Shown here: positions 17,943-26,302 of the stretch, piece after piece | How the letters are laid out: each line of letters starts with the position of its first letter | Position numbering within the stretch: position 1 is the first letter of the stretch | NCBI GenBank assembly: GCA_020851465.1 | Contig: JADZCR010000017.1 | Span: forward strand, 186,001 to 250,000 | Direction of reading: 5' to 3' | From: Phycisphaeraceae bacterium | Lineage (GTDB): Bacteria; Planctomycetota; Phycisphaerae; Phycisphaerales; Phycisphaeraceae | Length of the DNA: 64,000 nucleotides | Position numbers and translations under genes: made by a program | Notes under the pieces: generated by a model | What the model was told of the DNA's origin: nothing | The model's database searches: none | The model's input: the letters and a program-made list of their open reading frames with translations, nothing else

Positions 17943-18196
17943 CAGAGCATTCCCAATCCTTTCGCAGCGCACTTGTCGCATGTTTGACTTTGCGCCTCTG
18001 GCGAAGTGGGGCGTGTTTCGGCAGATCTCATGGCTCGCCGCTCTCACCGACACTTAACCGTAGTCGTCCGCCGATCCGCATCGGCTAGACTGCACTGTCG
18101 CGCCCGCCGCCTTGCCCCACACCTGGAGTCCCGGCTATGCCCTCCGCCCAGCGCCGCCAAGAGCAGTTCTTCGTCACGATTGCCGTTGGCGGACGG
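17943..18196. other. Intergenic stretch at the left end of the island
   Basis: No supported gene. An ATG at 18137 (MPSAQRRQEQFFVTIAVGG, 24 codons to a stop at 18211) has a purine-rich CTGGAG upstream and could be the remnant of a truncated gene, perhaps the lost 5' part of the GH99-like fragment at 18.9 kb. The similarity is not strong enough to call. No terminator hairpin with a T-run was seen. Confidence 0.4.
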
Positions 18197-18775
18197 CTAT
18201 TTGTGCTTTGAGAGCGACATGAAGAAGATCATGCCCATGACAATCGCATACCACACGACGGAACCGACGAGTAACAACAGGCCGGAGCGTTTCCTCCTTG
18301 TGATAAGATTTACGATTCCCCATGGGAATGCAACGTACGGGGCGATGATGATGAACATCCAATGATACCAGCGAATCGTGCCGCGAGGCATTCCATCTTC
18401 AACACTGACCACTTGGGCCGGGGGAACATCAATAGCACTCCTGCCAAGCTCCTCAACGGATCGCTTGAGACTGCTATTCTTCACAAGGCAGATGACCACG
18501 TAAATCAGCAGCACGATTCCGATGGGGTTCGGAACGAACCCCTGGCCTTGGGATAGGACAAATCCGAGGTAGGCGACATTTCCGAGCAGAAGAAGCCAAT
18601 AGACGACAACAGTCGAGGTCGCCAGAGGATAGCGGAACTCCGTGTTGCAGGAAGGACATGGAATTCGTGCGAATCCCATGAAACTGCGCTTTGGCTTCCC
18701 GCTCATCCTGACCGGTTGTTTGCATTGCGGGCACACATAGGTGGAGGCGGCGCCGGAGCTCGTTTCGGTGGTCAT
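18197..18775 (-). CDS. Zinc-ribbon membrane protein of unknown function
   Basis: 192 residues. The N-terminal 50 residues hold two CxxC pairs (YVCPQCKQP and IPCPSCNTEF), a zinc ribbon. They are followed by two closely spaced membrane segments (VVVYWLLLLGNVAYLGFVL and IGIVLLIYVVICLV), a cytoplasmic-like loop of about 35 residues, and two more segments near the C-terminus (MFIIIAPYVAFPWGIVNL and LLLLVGSVVWYAIVMGMIFF). GGAGG lies 5 bases before the ATG. The gene is noticeably AT-richer than its chromosomal neighbours, in keeping with acquired DNA. It lies head-to-head with the GH99-like remnant inside the repeat-bounded island. Function cannot be assigned. Confidence 0.75.
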   Translation of the reverse strand: MTTETSSGAASTYVCPQCKQPVRMSGKPKRSFMGFARIPCPSCNTEFRYPLATSTVVVYWLLLLGNVAYLGFVLSQGQGFVPNPIGIVLLIYVVICLVKNSSLKRSVEELGRSAIDVPPAQVVSVEDGMPRGTIRWYHWMFIIIAPYVAFPWGIVNLITRRKRSGLLLLVGSVVWYAIVMGMIFFMSLSKHK

Positions 18776-18871
18776 TGTGCCTCCAAGCGTATAACCATAC
18801 ATTTTCCTGGTTGGACTCCAGCCCGCGACCATCGCGGGCCATTGGGCACAGTTTACCACGCAATTCCTCTC

Positions 18872-19339
18872 GGAGACCGCTGCATCGCCGACGCCGGCTT
18901 CGCCAGCACTGGCAACTACAACATCGTCAGCACGCCGAAGGTCTCGGACAACTTCACGATGCAGTACGACGACCTCATCGAGCAGCACCAGGCATACTGG
19001 CACGAGATGGCGCAGACCGCGCTGCCCAACCCGCCGATCGTCACTATGGGCTGGGACGTTACAGCGCGGTGCGATCCCAGCCTGCCCTGGCCGTTCCCTC
19101 CCGATCCGCGGACCGGCCGCCACGACTACCCGTACTGTCCCATCGTCGTCGGCAACACCCCGGACAAGTTCCGTCGGCTCTGTGAGCTGGCCCGCAAACA
19201 GGCGCAGGAACACCAGCTGCGCTTCAACGCCGTGTTCATCAACTCCTGGAATGAGTGGACAGAGTCCAGCTACCTTCTGCCTGAGAAGCGCACCGGTCTG
19301 GCGTATGTCGAAGCCGTCAAGGCGGCACTGGGAGACTAA
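18872..19339 (+). pseudogene. C-terminal fragment of a GH99-like/WbsX-type glycosidase domain
   Basis: About 155 residues in one open frame, beginning within the protein and ending at a normal stop. NAVFINSWNEWTESSYLLP is the strong hallmark of the GH99-like/WbsX domain found with polysaccharide synthesis or hydrolysis enzymes. TMGWDVTARCDPSLPWPFPPD and NYNIVSTPKVSDNF also fit. Members are normally over 300 residues, and no start codon or N-terminal half is visible: the frame runs upstream into sequence antisense to the zinc-ribbon gene's 5' end. I read it as a truncated relic, with the break near 18.78-18.87 kb. Confidence 0.65.
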
Positions 19340-19394
19340 TTTCAGAACGGCAAGCTGAGGACCGCTCCGCTACCGGGCGAAGGTATGATTTTTA

Positions 19395-19422
19395 CGGTGA
19401 GTGAAGATCGGTGAGTGAAGAT
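19395..19422. repeat. Tandem duplication of a 14-base unit
   Basis: Two perfect head-to-tail copies of CGGTGAGTGAAGAT, about 95 bases before the DUF262 gene. Probably replication slippage; a regulatory role is possible but not indicated. Confidence 0.8.
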
Positions 19423-19514
19423 CAGAGAACCGCCGCGGGTAAATCGCCCATCCTGCTCATTTCCCAAGTGGAATCGGCGCGTGACGAAGGCACCTTGGGT
19501 TAGAAGGAAACCAG

Positions 19515-21389
19515 ATGTTTGACTCGACGAAAGAAGACCTCAAAGACATCCTTCGCAAAGCGGATGAAGGCAAGCTGCAACTTCCCGACTTTCAGCGCGA
19601 TTACGTGTGGCTCGATGAGGATGTGCGAAGCCTGATCGCGTCGATTTGCAAGGGATTCCCTGTTGGGGCGTTGCTGACTCTCGAAGCCGGTAGTGAAGTC
19701 AGGTTCAAACCACGTTCGTTGGCGGGCGTCGATGCGGCGTCTCACGATCCCGAAGAACTGCTGCTCGACGGCCAGCAACGAGTCACATCGCTGTATCAGG
19801 CGACTTATTCCAAGAAGCCCGTGCGTACACGTTTGAGCAAGAAGGTCGAAATCGAGCGGTACTACTACTTGGACATCAAAAAGTCGGTCAACGATACCGC
19901 CGACCTGCTCGATGCGATCGAGGGTGTGCCTGCTGACCGCATCAGGCGGACGAACTTCGGCAAAGAAATCGTGCTCGATCTTTCCTCCCGCGAGCGCGAG
20001 TACGAGCACGATATGTTTCCCCTCAATCTCACATTTGACAGCAAGGATTGGTTTTTTGGCTGGCGCGACTATTGGAAGCCCCGAGGCCGGGATGTGGTCG
20101 ATTTGGAGAAGAAGTTCTACAAGCAAGTCGTGGAGATGATCGAGTGGTACGAAATGCCCATTATCCGACTCGACAAGCGCAACAGCCGTGAGGCGATTTG
20201 CCTTGTTTTTGAAAAGGTTAACGTCGGAGGGAAAAAGCTCGACCCGTTTGAGCTGCTCACCGCCATCTACGCCGCCGATAATTTTGACCTTCGCGCCGCC
20301 TGGAATGGAGAACACAAAAAGTCCGGGCTTCAACAACGGCTTACAGACCATCAACGCAGACACGTTCTGGCCAGAATGGAAAGTACCCATTTCATGCAGG
20401 CGTGTACGTTGCTCCACACGCGTGAAGTCCGATCACGCCGCGTGCAAGAGGGAGCCAAGGGCAAAGACCTCCCGCCGGTACTTTGCAACCGCGACGCGAT
20501 GCTGGCTCTGCCGCTCACTGCCTTCAAAAAGCATGTAGATACTTTGGAGGAAAGCTTCATGCTGGCGGCTGCGTTTCTAAATGAGCAAAAGATCATCTCC
20601 AGTCGGGATGTCCCATACCCGCAGCAGATTGTGACCCTCGCCGCCATCTTTGCTGCGCTCGATTCCAAGGCGCAGACTGTGCCCGCCAAGGGAAAGATTA
20701 CAGATTGGTTCTGGGCTGGCGCGCTTGGCGAACTATACGGGACAGGCGCGGAAACCATCATGGCGAGAGATTTCATGGAGCTTGTCGAGTGGATCGGCAA
20801 CGATGGAGAACAGCCGCGCACTTTATCAGAGGCGGTATTTCAGCAGGATCGCCTTCGGTCGCTTCGCGGCAGATTGGCCGCAGCCTACAAGGCCATTCAC
20901 GCCTTACTGATGCGACGCGGCTGCCTCGACTTCATTAACGGGAATCCGTTTGAGCTTATGACGTTTTTCAATCAAAAGATTGACGTCCATCACATTTTTC
21001 CGGAAAAGTGGTGCAAGGACCACGAAATCGATAAGAAGGTTTACGACAGCATCATCAACAAAACGCCTCTCTCGACGAAATCCAATCAAATCATCGGTGG
21101 GAATGCACCATCGATCTATTTGAGAAAAATTGAGACCAGCACCGGCATTTCTCCCGCAAAGCTCGATGATATTCTTCGTTCCCACCTCATCGAGCCGCGA
21201 TTTCTTCGTTCAGATGATTTTGAGGGATTTTATTCCGCTCGGACTCAAGCTCTCTCGGAACTCATCGGGAGCGCAATGGGCAAGCCGGTGGTGAACACCC
21301 ACGGTTCCAACGAACCCGAAATCGAAGTTGACGAAACCTCCGACGAGGAATCTGATGAAGAACTCGTTGATGCCGACACGGAGGAATGA
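19515..21389 (+). CDS. GmrSD-like DUF262/HNH protein (type IV restriction-type)
   Basis: 624 residues. The N-terminal DUF262 (GmrS-like) domain has QLPDFQRDYVW at 22-32 and the signature LLDGQQRVTSL, with the DGQQR at 85-89, which in the family binds and hydrolyses nucleotide triphosphates. The C-terminal region carries an HNH/DUF1524-like nuclease site, DVHHIFPEKW (H492, H493), followed by N515 and NQIIGGNAPSIYL. The middle is helical, and an acidic tail ends the protein. In the family (GmrSD, BrxU, SspE relatives) such proteins restrict modified or unmodified phage DNA; that role here is inference. Downstream lies a methyltransferase remnant, and the whole stretch is bounded by direct repeats. 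The start ATG follows AGAAGGAAACC. The protein looks intact. Confidence 0.87.
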   Translation: MFDSTKEDLKDILRKADEGKLQLPDFQRDYVWLDEDVRSLIASICKGFPVGALLTLEAGSEVRFKPRSLAGVDAASHDPEELLLDGQQRVTSLYQATYSKKPVRTRLSKKVEIERYYYLDIKKSVNDTADLLDAIEGVPADRIRRTNFGKEIVLDLSSREREYEHDMFPLNLTFDSKDWFFGWRDYWKPRGRDVVDLEKKFYKQVVEMIEWYEMPIIRLDKRNSREAICLVFEKVNVGGKKLDPFELLTAIYAADNFDLRAAWNGEHKKSGLQQRLTDHQRRHVLARMESTHFMQACTLLHTREVRSRRVQEGAKGKDLPPVLCNRDAMLALPLTAFKKHVDTLEESFMLAAAFLNEQKIISSRDVPYPQQIVTLAAIFAALDSKAQTVPAKGKITDWFWAGALGELYGTGAETIMARDFMELVEWIGNDGEQPRTLSEAVFQQDRLRSLRGRLAAAYKAIHALLMRRGCLDFINGNPFELMTFFNQKIDVHHIFPEKWCKDHEIDKKVYDSIINKTPLSTKSNQIIGGNAPSIYLRKIETSTGISPAKLDDILRSHLIEPRFLRSDDFEGFYSARTQALSELIGSAMGKPVVNTHGSNEPEIEVDETSDEESDEELVDADTEE

Positions 21390-21397
21390 ACGGACCT

Positions 21398-21536
21398 ATG
21401 GCAAAGACTCAAGCCAAAGCATCTGAGAAAAATGACAACTAAGACATAAGCTGAAACATTCAAGCACGATGCCGACAAGCGAAAGAACATTCCCCCCGCG
21501 GAGTTTCAGTCCTTCGTCAAGCCGGAAGATCAATAA
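21398..21536 (+). pseudogene. Remnant of the N-terminus of a DNA methyltransferase
   Basis: An ATG at 21398 opens MAKTQAKASEKNDN and stops after 14 codons. In another frame (21456-21536) the sequence reads TFKHDADKRKNIPPAEFQSF before a stop. A K(H)xDxKRxNIPxAExxS pattern is the conserved N-terminal opening of a large family of restriction-associated site-specific DNA methyltransferases. I take it as a decayed or truncated methyltransferase gene: the two pieces need a frameshift, and the body of the gene (several hundred codons) is absent before the right-hand repeat starts at 21588. The first 8 codons overlap nothing; the gene would have followed the DUF262 gene by 8 bases, as in an operon. 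Confidence 0.5.
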
Positions 21537-21587
21537 CCCCGGCCCGTGAGATACCCATGCAACGCCGACCTGTCCCCGCAGATCGCC

Positions 21588-21699
21588 TGGCGGAACAGGC
21601 CGCAGCAGCCCAGCCCCGCGCCTGATGACAGCTTTGCTTGTCGTCGATATTTTTCAGAGTACACCCATCTAACGAATGCCCGCAAGCAGGGGTCGCAGC
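21588..21699. repeat. Direct repeat, right copy
   Basis: Second copy of the 112-base sequence at 17831-17942, same orientation, five mismatches by eye. It still encodes the LAEQAAAAQPRA-stop tail of the CPTC membrane protein, but with no gene in front of it, so it is the duplicated (non-functional) side of the pair. It ends 93 bases before the 3' end of a tRNA-Gln gene. Confidence 0.9.
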
Positions 21700-21792
21700 T
21701 ACACAACCGGGTCAGATATGGTGTGTCACGGAATCGACAGAATAGTCATCGTGTCCGCTGGCTTATTCGCGGATATTCAGAAAGGCTGTTAA

Positions 21793-21863
21793 CTGGGGAT
21801 CTAGGATTTGAACCTAGACTAACTGGTTCAGAGCCAGTCGTGCTACCGTTACACCAATCCCCA
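21793..21863 (-). tRNA. tRNA-Gln (anticodon CTG)
   Basis: 71 bases folding as a full cloverleaf. The acceptor stem is TGGGGAT/ATCCCCA with G as discriminator, the D-arm contains AACGGTAG, the anticodon stem is ACTGG/CCAGT with loop CTCTGAA (anticodon CTG), and the T-arm is CTAGG-TTCAAAT-CCTAG. The CCA end is not encoded. U1-A72 and G73 are usual for glutamine tRNAs. Confidence 0.95.
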
Positions 21864-22050
21864 AACGCTCCCGCCTGATCGAGAAAATCATCGGCGAAAG
21901 CAGGGGAATCGTATGACAACCGGGGGCTTCCCGTCAACCTTGTCGAGGTTGGCCGGCGTTCAGGCATTTGGCTGCGGCTGCCTGCTCCGCGGTCGAGTGT
22001 GTTTTCCGATTACGCTATCGCAGGTTTGTTCGTTCAGAGGATTGAGTTCT

Positions 22051-23553
22051 ATGTTTCGATGGTATTTCGTTGTTCTGGTGGTTTGTGGTTTGTCCTGGGC
22101 CGCGGCGCGGGGCGAGGATGCGCCAACGATGGCCGTGCGCCCGTCGGCTGATGGGAAGCAGGTTCACATCGAGCTGGCGGAGTTGCCGGCCATCAGCTCG
22201 CGGCTGCTTGAGTTGGTTGACCCTGCGACGGGCGAAGTGCTGCGGACTCTCTGGGCGGGTCGCTCGCGGTCGAGTCAGACGGTGGTGCTCAGTCACGCGA
22301 TGAAGCTTGCGCCGAGCCGTTACATCCTCCGCTATCGTGACGGCCTGTCGTTGACATACGTGGATAAACTCGACGGCCCGGTTAACGGCCGTTGGACCAA
22401 TCCATGTGAAATCGCGTTCACCCATGACGCGATCTTCGTCATGGAGGAAGGCAACGACATCGGCGAGTTACCCGAAGAAATCATCCGTAAACGTACATGG
22501 ACTCTCACCAACGGCCGGCGATTTACCGGCGGCTACTACCGCATCGGCAGCGACACCGTGGTCATGAGCGACAAACGCAATGCGCACATTCGTTTTCGAC
22601 TCAAGGAGTTCACCCCTGCGGATCAGGAGCAGCTCAGAGACCTCGAACGCCTGCGGCTGGAGTACATCGCAAAGACCACACTCAACGGCGGGTCGATCTG
22701 GAAACTCTCACGCGACGGCAAGGTCGATCCGACCTTCGGTGAGGCGGGCCGCATCAGACTCTGGCAGGATCGGAACGCAGCCATCCGGTCATTTACGCTG
22801 AGCAGTGACGGAAAAATTTTTACCAGTTCGGTCTATCACGAAGCCATCGCTTACGATCCAAACGGGCAGCGGCTCAAGTTTGCGGTCGGCGGGTGGGATA
22901 ACCAGCCATTCGGCTCAAAGGCGACAGGCTGGGTCAACACGCTCGTGATGGGGCCGGGCGACCGACTCTATTTCCCTACGGCCTACGGCATGTTGCGCGT
23001 GTACGACGCGACCAAGCCCGGATTCACCGGCATTCTGTACTCGATCAAGTTGTCGGAGGATGTCGGCCTCTCGCCCTGCATGACGCTTGATGGCACGGGC
23101 AATCTTTATCTCGTCAGCAGACAGAATTCGATTACCAAATATTTCGACAACGGCCAGGAATTCAAACGTCTCTGGAACCAGTCCGCGCCGGGTGGCGTCG
23201 CACGGCTGACGGGTCCGAGCTTTTCCAACGGTCTCCTCTGGGTTGCGGACCACGGCCCAAGCAAAGGGCCGTACTGGGACAGCGGCGGAGGCGGGGAGGT
23301 GCTGCTCTTCTGGGACGATGGCGACAGCGCACGACTGATCGACCGTTTCGGCAAAGTTGGCGATGCTGCGGACAAGCCGGAGTTCATGGATCCCAGCGCG
23401 GTGAAGATGACGCCGGACCATCAGTATTTGTGGGTCGTCGAGGACGGACACCATTACGTTGAAGGCCCCAGCGGCGGAGCGCGGATCCGGAAATTTCAAA
23501 TCACCGCCCAGCAGACGCAGGAGGCGGAGCTGGACCTGACGAGCTGGAAATAA
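22051..23553 (+). CDS. Exported beta-propeller-like protein, function unknown
   Basis: Signal peptide at residues 1-23 (MFRWYFVVLVVCGLSWAAARG). After an N-terminal strand domain of about 100 residues (LLELVDPATGEVLRTLWAG), the remainder contains repeated blades of the type GSIWKLSRDGKVDPTFGEAG, DGKIFTSSVYHEAIAYDPNG, GDRLYFPTAYGMLRVYDAT and TGNLYLVSRQNSITKYFDN, as in NHL/SMP-30-type propellers. I set the start at ATG 22051, where the signal peptide begins (AGAGG upstream); the frame is open earlier but encodes nothing signal-like. 500 residues. The substrate is unknown, and no catalytic site is recognised. Confidence 0.65.
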   Translation: MFRWYFVVLVVCGLSWAAARGEDAPTMAVRPSADGKQVHIELAELPAISSRLLELVDPATGEVLRTLWAGRSRSSQTVVLSHAMKLAPSRYILRYRDGLSLTYVDKLDGPVNGRWTNPCEIAFTHDAIFVMEEGNDIGELPEEIIRKRTWTLTNGRRFTGGYYRIGSDTVVMSDKRNAHIRFRLKEFTPADQEQLRDLERLRLEYIAKTTLNGGSIWKLSRDGKVDPTFGEAGRIRLWQDRNAAIRSFTLSSDGKIFTSSVYHEAIAYDPNGQRLKFAVGGWDNQPFGSKATGWVNTLVMGPGDRLYFPTAYGMLRVYDATKPGFTGILYSIKLSEDVGLSPCMTLDGTGNLYLVSRQNSITKYFDNGQEFKRLWNQSAPGGVARLTGPSFSNGLLWVADHGPSKGPYWDSGGGGEVLLFWDDGDSARLIDRFGKVGDAADKPEFMDPSAVKMTPDHQYLWVVEDGHHYVEGPSGGARIRKFQITAQQTQEAELDLTSWK

Positions 23554-23611
23554 TGGGAGCTGCGTCGATAAGTAACCGCGTTGTGGCTTTTCTTGTCTAA
23601 GATGTCCACGC

Positions 23612-25609
23612 ATGCCCGCCCCCAAGAGCAGTCGTAACCGATTCCGTGAATACCGCCGCGAGACGCGAGAGCGCGCCAAGACGGGCAAGCCACTCGAAAA
23701 CATGCACGCTGCGCTGGGGCATCCGGGCATCGGCACGACGCCGGGCGTGGGGCACAAGCGGCAGCGATCGTTCGCGGTATTGCTCCGTGAGTTCATCCGT
23801 CTGATGACCGGGCACCGAACCGCCATGGCCTTGGCGCTCGTCGGTACGGGGTTCGCCACGCTCATCGGTCTGGTGCCGCTTTATGGCACCAAGCTCGTCG
23901 TGGACAACGTGCTCGGCGGTAAACCGTTGCCCGAACGTGCAGCACGCTGGCTGCCCTACGTCGAGGAACCGCGCCATCTGCTGACAGCTGTCATGGTCAG
24001 CATGATTACGATTTCGTCGTTTGCGATCCTCATCAGCATGACCGCACGATGGCAGGCCACACGCATCACCAAGCGGATGCAGGTGTCCGTTCGCCGTAAG
24101 GTGTTCGAACACGCCGTGCGCCTGCCGCTCCACCGCGTGTATGAGTTGAAGTCCGGCGGTGCGGCGAGCATGTTGCGGGAAGATGCGGGCGGTGTCGCGG
24201 AACTGGTTTTCGCGCTGCTCTATAACCCGTTCCGTGCTGTCATCCAGCTTCTCGGCAGTCTGATTATTCTTGCCGTCACCGATTGGCGTCTGCTCCTGGG
24301 TTCGCTCGTGCTGATTCCCGTTGTCTGGATGACGCATAAGACGTGGATCAGCCGCATTCGACCGCTCTTTTCCGACATCCGCGCTACAAGGCAACTCACC
24401 GACAGTCACGCGACGGAAACCTTTGGCGGGATGCGGGTGGTGCGGAGCTTTTCCCGACAACGCAGCGAGGCTGCGCAGTTTTCCCGTAACAATCACCTGC
24501 TGGCGCGACAGGAAATTCTGGCGTGGTGGTGGAGCCGCGCAATCGACATCGCCTGGGCGTTGTTCATTCCCACCGCGTCGGCATTGCTGCTGTGGTATGG
24601 CGGTAATCGCATCCTCGACGACGCGGCTCGTGTCGCAGCGGGCACACTCGCACCCGGCGAGGCGCTGACCATCGGCGATCTGGTGATGTTCCTGGCGTAC
24701 CTGGGCTGGCTGCTCGGACCGCTTGAGACGCTGGCGTCCAGTGCGACGCAGTTCCAAAACAGCCTGGCGGGGTTGGATCGAGTCCTCAATATCCTGGAGG
24801 AGCCGCGCGAAATGCCCAGCCCGCTCGGCGCACGGGTGCTGCCGCCGGATACCCCCGCCGGACGGATCGTGCTGCGCAACGTCGGCTACACCTATCCGCG
24901 CAACAACCGACCCGTGCTGACGGACATCAATCTCGATGCTGCGCCGGGTGAGATGATCGCGCTGGTCGGTCCAAGCGGCGCGGGTAAGACGACGCTCTGT
25001 AACCTCATCGCCCGGTTTTACGATCCGACCGAAGGCTCCATCACTTTCGACGGCACGGACCTGCGGCAGATCGAGGTGGACAGCTACCGCTCACTGCTGG
25101 GTATTGTGGAACAGGATACGTTTCTGTTTGACGGCACAATCGCGGATAACCTCGCCTACGGTCGGCGCGACGCGACCAGGGATCAAATCATCCGTGCCGC
25201 AGAGCAGGCCAACGCCCATCGATTCATCATGGAGTTACCCGATGGCTACGACAGCTACGTCGGTGAGCGGGGCGTGAAACTCAGCGGCGGACAGCGGCAG
25301 CGGTTGACGATTGCCCGCGCGATTCTTGCTGACCCACGGATACTGATCCTCGATGAGGCGACGAGCAATCTCGACACCGAGAGCGAACGATTGATTCAAA
25401 CCAGTCTTCGCACGCTCATGGCAGGGCGGACGAGCTTTGTGATCGCGCACCGACTGAGCACCATCGCGCATGCGCATCGGATACTCGTGCTCGAGAGCGG
25501 CCGAATCGTCGAACAGGGCCGCCATGAGGAGTTGATGTCACGCAGCGGACGGTATCGGCAGATGGTGGAGCTGCAGACTCACCCAGCAATGGCGATCCCC
25601 CGTATTTAG
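23612..25609 (+). CDS. MsbA-type ABC exporter (fused membrane and ATPase domains)
   Basis: Half-transporter of 665 residues. A basic cytoplasmic N-terminal tail of about 70 residues is followed by six membrane segments (about 75-390) and an ATPase domain (about 415-655). Walker A is GPSGAGKTT, the signature LSGGQRQR, Walker B ILILDEATSNLD, and the switch histidine lies in VIAHRLSTI. The family exports lipids (lipid A in MsbA), peptides or drugs. In a genome with lpxK and hldE a lipid A flippase role is plausible, but the gene is not adjacent to LPS genes here, so no symbol is given. The preceding beta-propeller gene ends 58 bases upstream. Confidence 0.9.
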   Translation: MPAPKSSRNRFREYRRETRERAKTGKPLENMHAALGHPGIGTTPGVGHKRQRSFAVLLREFIRLMTGHRTAMALALVGTGFATLIGLVPLYGTKLVVDNVLGGKPLPERAARWLPYVEEPRHLLTAVMVSMITISSFAILISMTARWQATRITKRMQVSVRRKVFEHAVRLPLHRVYELKSGGAASMLREDAGGVAELVFALLYNPFRAVIQLLGSLIILAVTDWRLLLGSLVLIPVVWMTHKTWISRIRPLFSDIRATRQLTDSHATETFGGMRVVRSFSRQRSEAAQFSRNNHLLARQEILAWWWSRAIDIAWALFIPTASALLLWYGGNRILDDAARVAAGTLAPGEALTIGDLVMFLAYLGWLLGPLETLASSATQFQNSLAGLDRVLNILEEPREMPSPLGARVLPPDTPAGRIVLRNVGYTYPRNNRPVLTDINLDAAPGEMIALVGPSGAGKTTLCNLIARFYDPTEGSITFDGTDLRQIEVDSYRSLLGIVEQDTFLFDGTIADNLAYGRRDATRDQIIRAAEQANAHRFIMELPDGYDSYVGERGVKLSGGQRQRLTIARAILADPRILILDEATSNLDTESERLIQTSLRTLMAGRTSFVIAHRLSTIAHAHRILVLESGRIVEQGRHEELMSRSGRYRQMVELQTHPAMAIPRI

Positions 25610-25883
25610 CTGCGAAATCGACGACACGATTTTCCTGGTGCGCCAAGCTGTTCCCATTTTTTATTTAGCAATGCCGCTCGCGGCGAAGGGAGTCGGCGGA
25701 AATGACTTGACGGCCTTGGCTGCCAGCGCGACCTGACGATAATGGAAACAATCGTCCCCGGACACACAACTCGCACGGGGAGTCTGGAGTAAGAGATTGG
25801 TAAGCTGCTCCGTCATTTTCTACGGATCAATGACGAGTGCTACGTGCAGTGGTTCCTGACCTGATGAATTGAACACACATCCC

Positions 25884-26213
25884 ATGCCCCTTCACTCGAT
25901 ACCGCACCCGACCTCTTGCGATCAATGCGGAGCATGTTGCGCCCGCGAATCCGTGCCGCCGTTTATGCCTAATGAGCTTGATGTGCTCCCCAAGGTGCTG
26001 CGTCGTGAGGTCGAACGCGCTCTGGTAGCCGGCGTTGCGGCAGGCGGATGCCTCTGGTACGACCGTGTTAAACGTGTGTGCCTGCATTACGACCATCGCC
26101 CTGAAGTCTGTCGTCAGTTTGAGCTCGGCGGTGATGAATGCGTTGAGCTGTGGTCAGCGACCGTGAATGTAAGCGTCAGACGATCGGAGGCTCGCGACTC
26201 CTCAGACTGCTGA
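25884..26213 (+). CDS. YkgJ/UPF0153-type cysteine-rich metal-binding protein
   Basis: About 109 residues with the family's cysteine cluster: CDQCGACCA (C12, C15, C18, C19) near the N-terminus, CLWYD, VCLHYDHRPEVCRQFELGGDEC in the C-terminal half. Such proteins are thought to chelate zinc or an iron-sulphur cluster; the biochemical role is not established. I give the ATG at 25884; an in-frame TTG at 25869 is possible. The upstream 270 bases (25610-25883) hold no gene I can support. Confidence 0.82.
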   Translation: MPLHSIPHPTSCDQCGACCARESVPPFMPNELDVLPKVLRREVERALVAGVAAGGCLWYDRVKRVCLHYDHRPEVCRQFELGGDECVELWSATVNVSVRRSEARDSSDC

Positions 26214-26302
26214 TCCGAATCCTCGATGTGTCTTGCTGCCTGTCAAAGAAAAATGTCAGCATGGATAACTTGTTCCATGCTGTCGTCCCGGTATGACGTG
26301 AT

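Noticed and set aside
21793-21863. tRNA-Gln as the integration site of the island
   Set aside because: Neither repeat copy contains tRNA sequence; the right copy ends 93 bases before the tRNA, so the repeated gene 3' end, not the tRNA, is the likely target.
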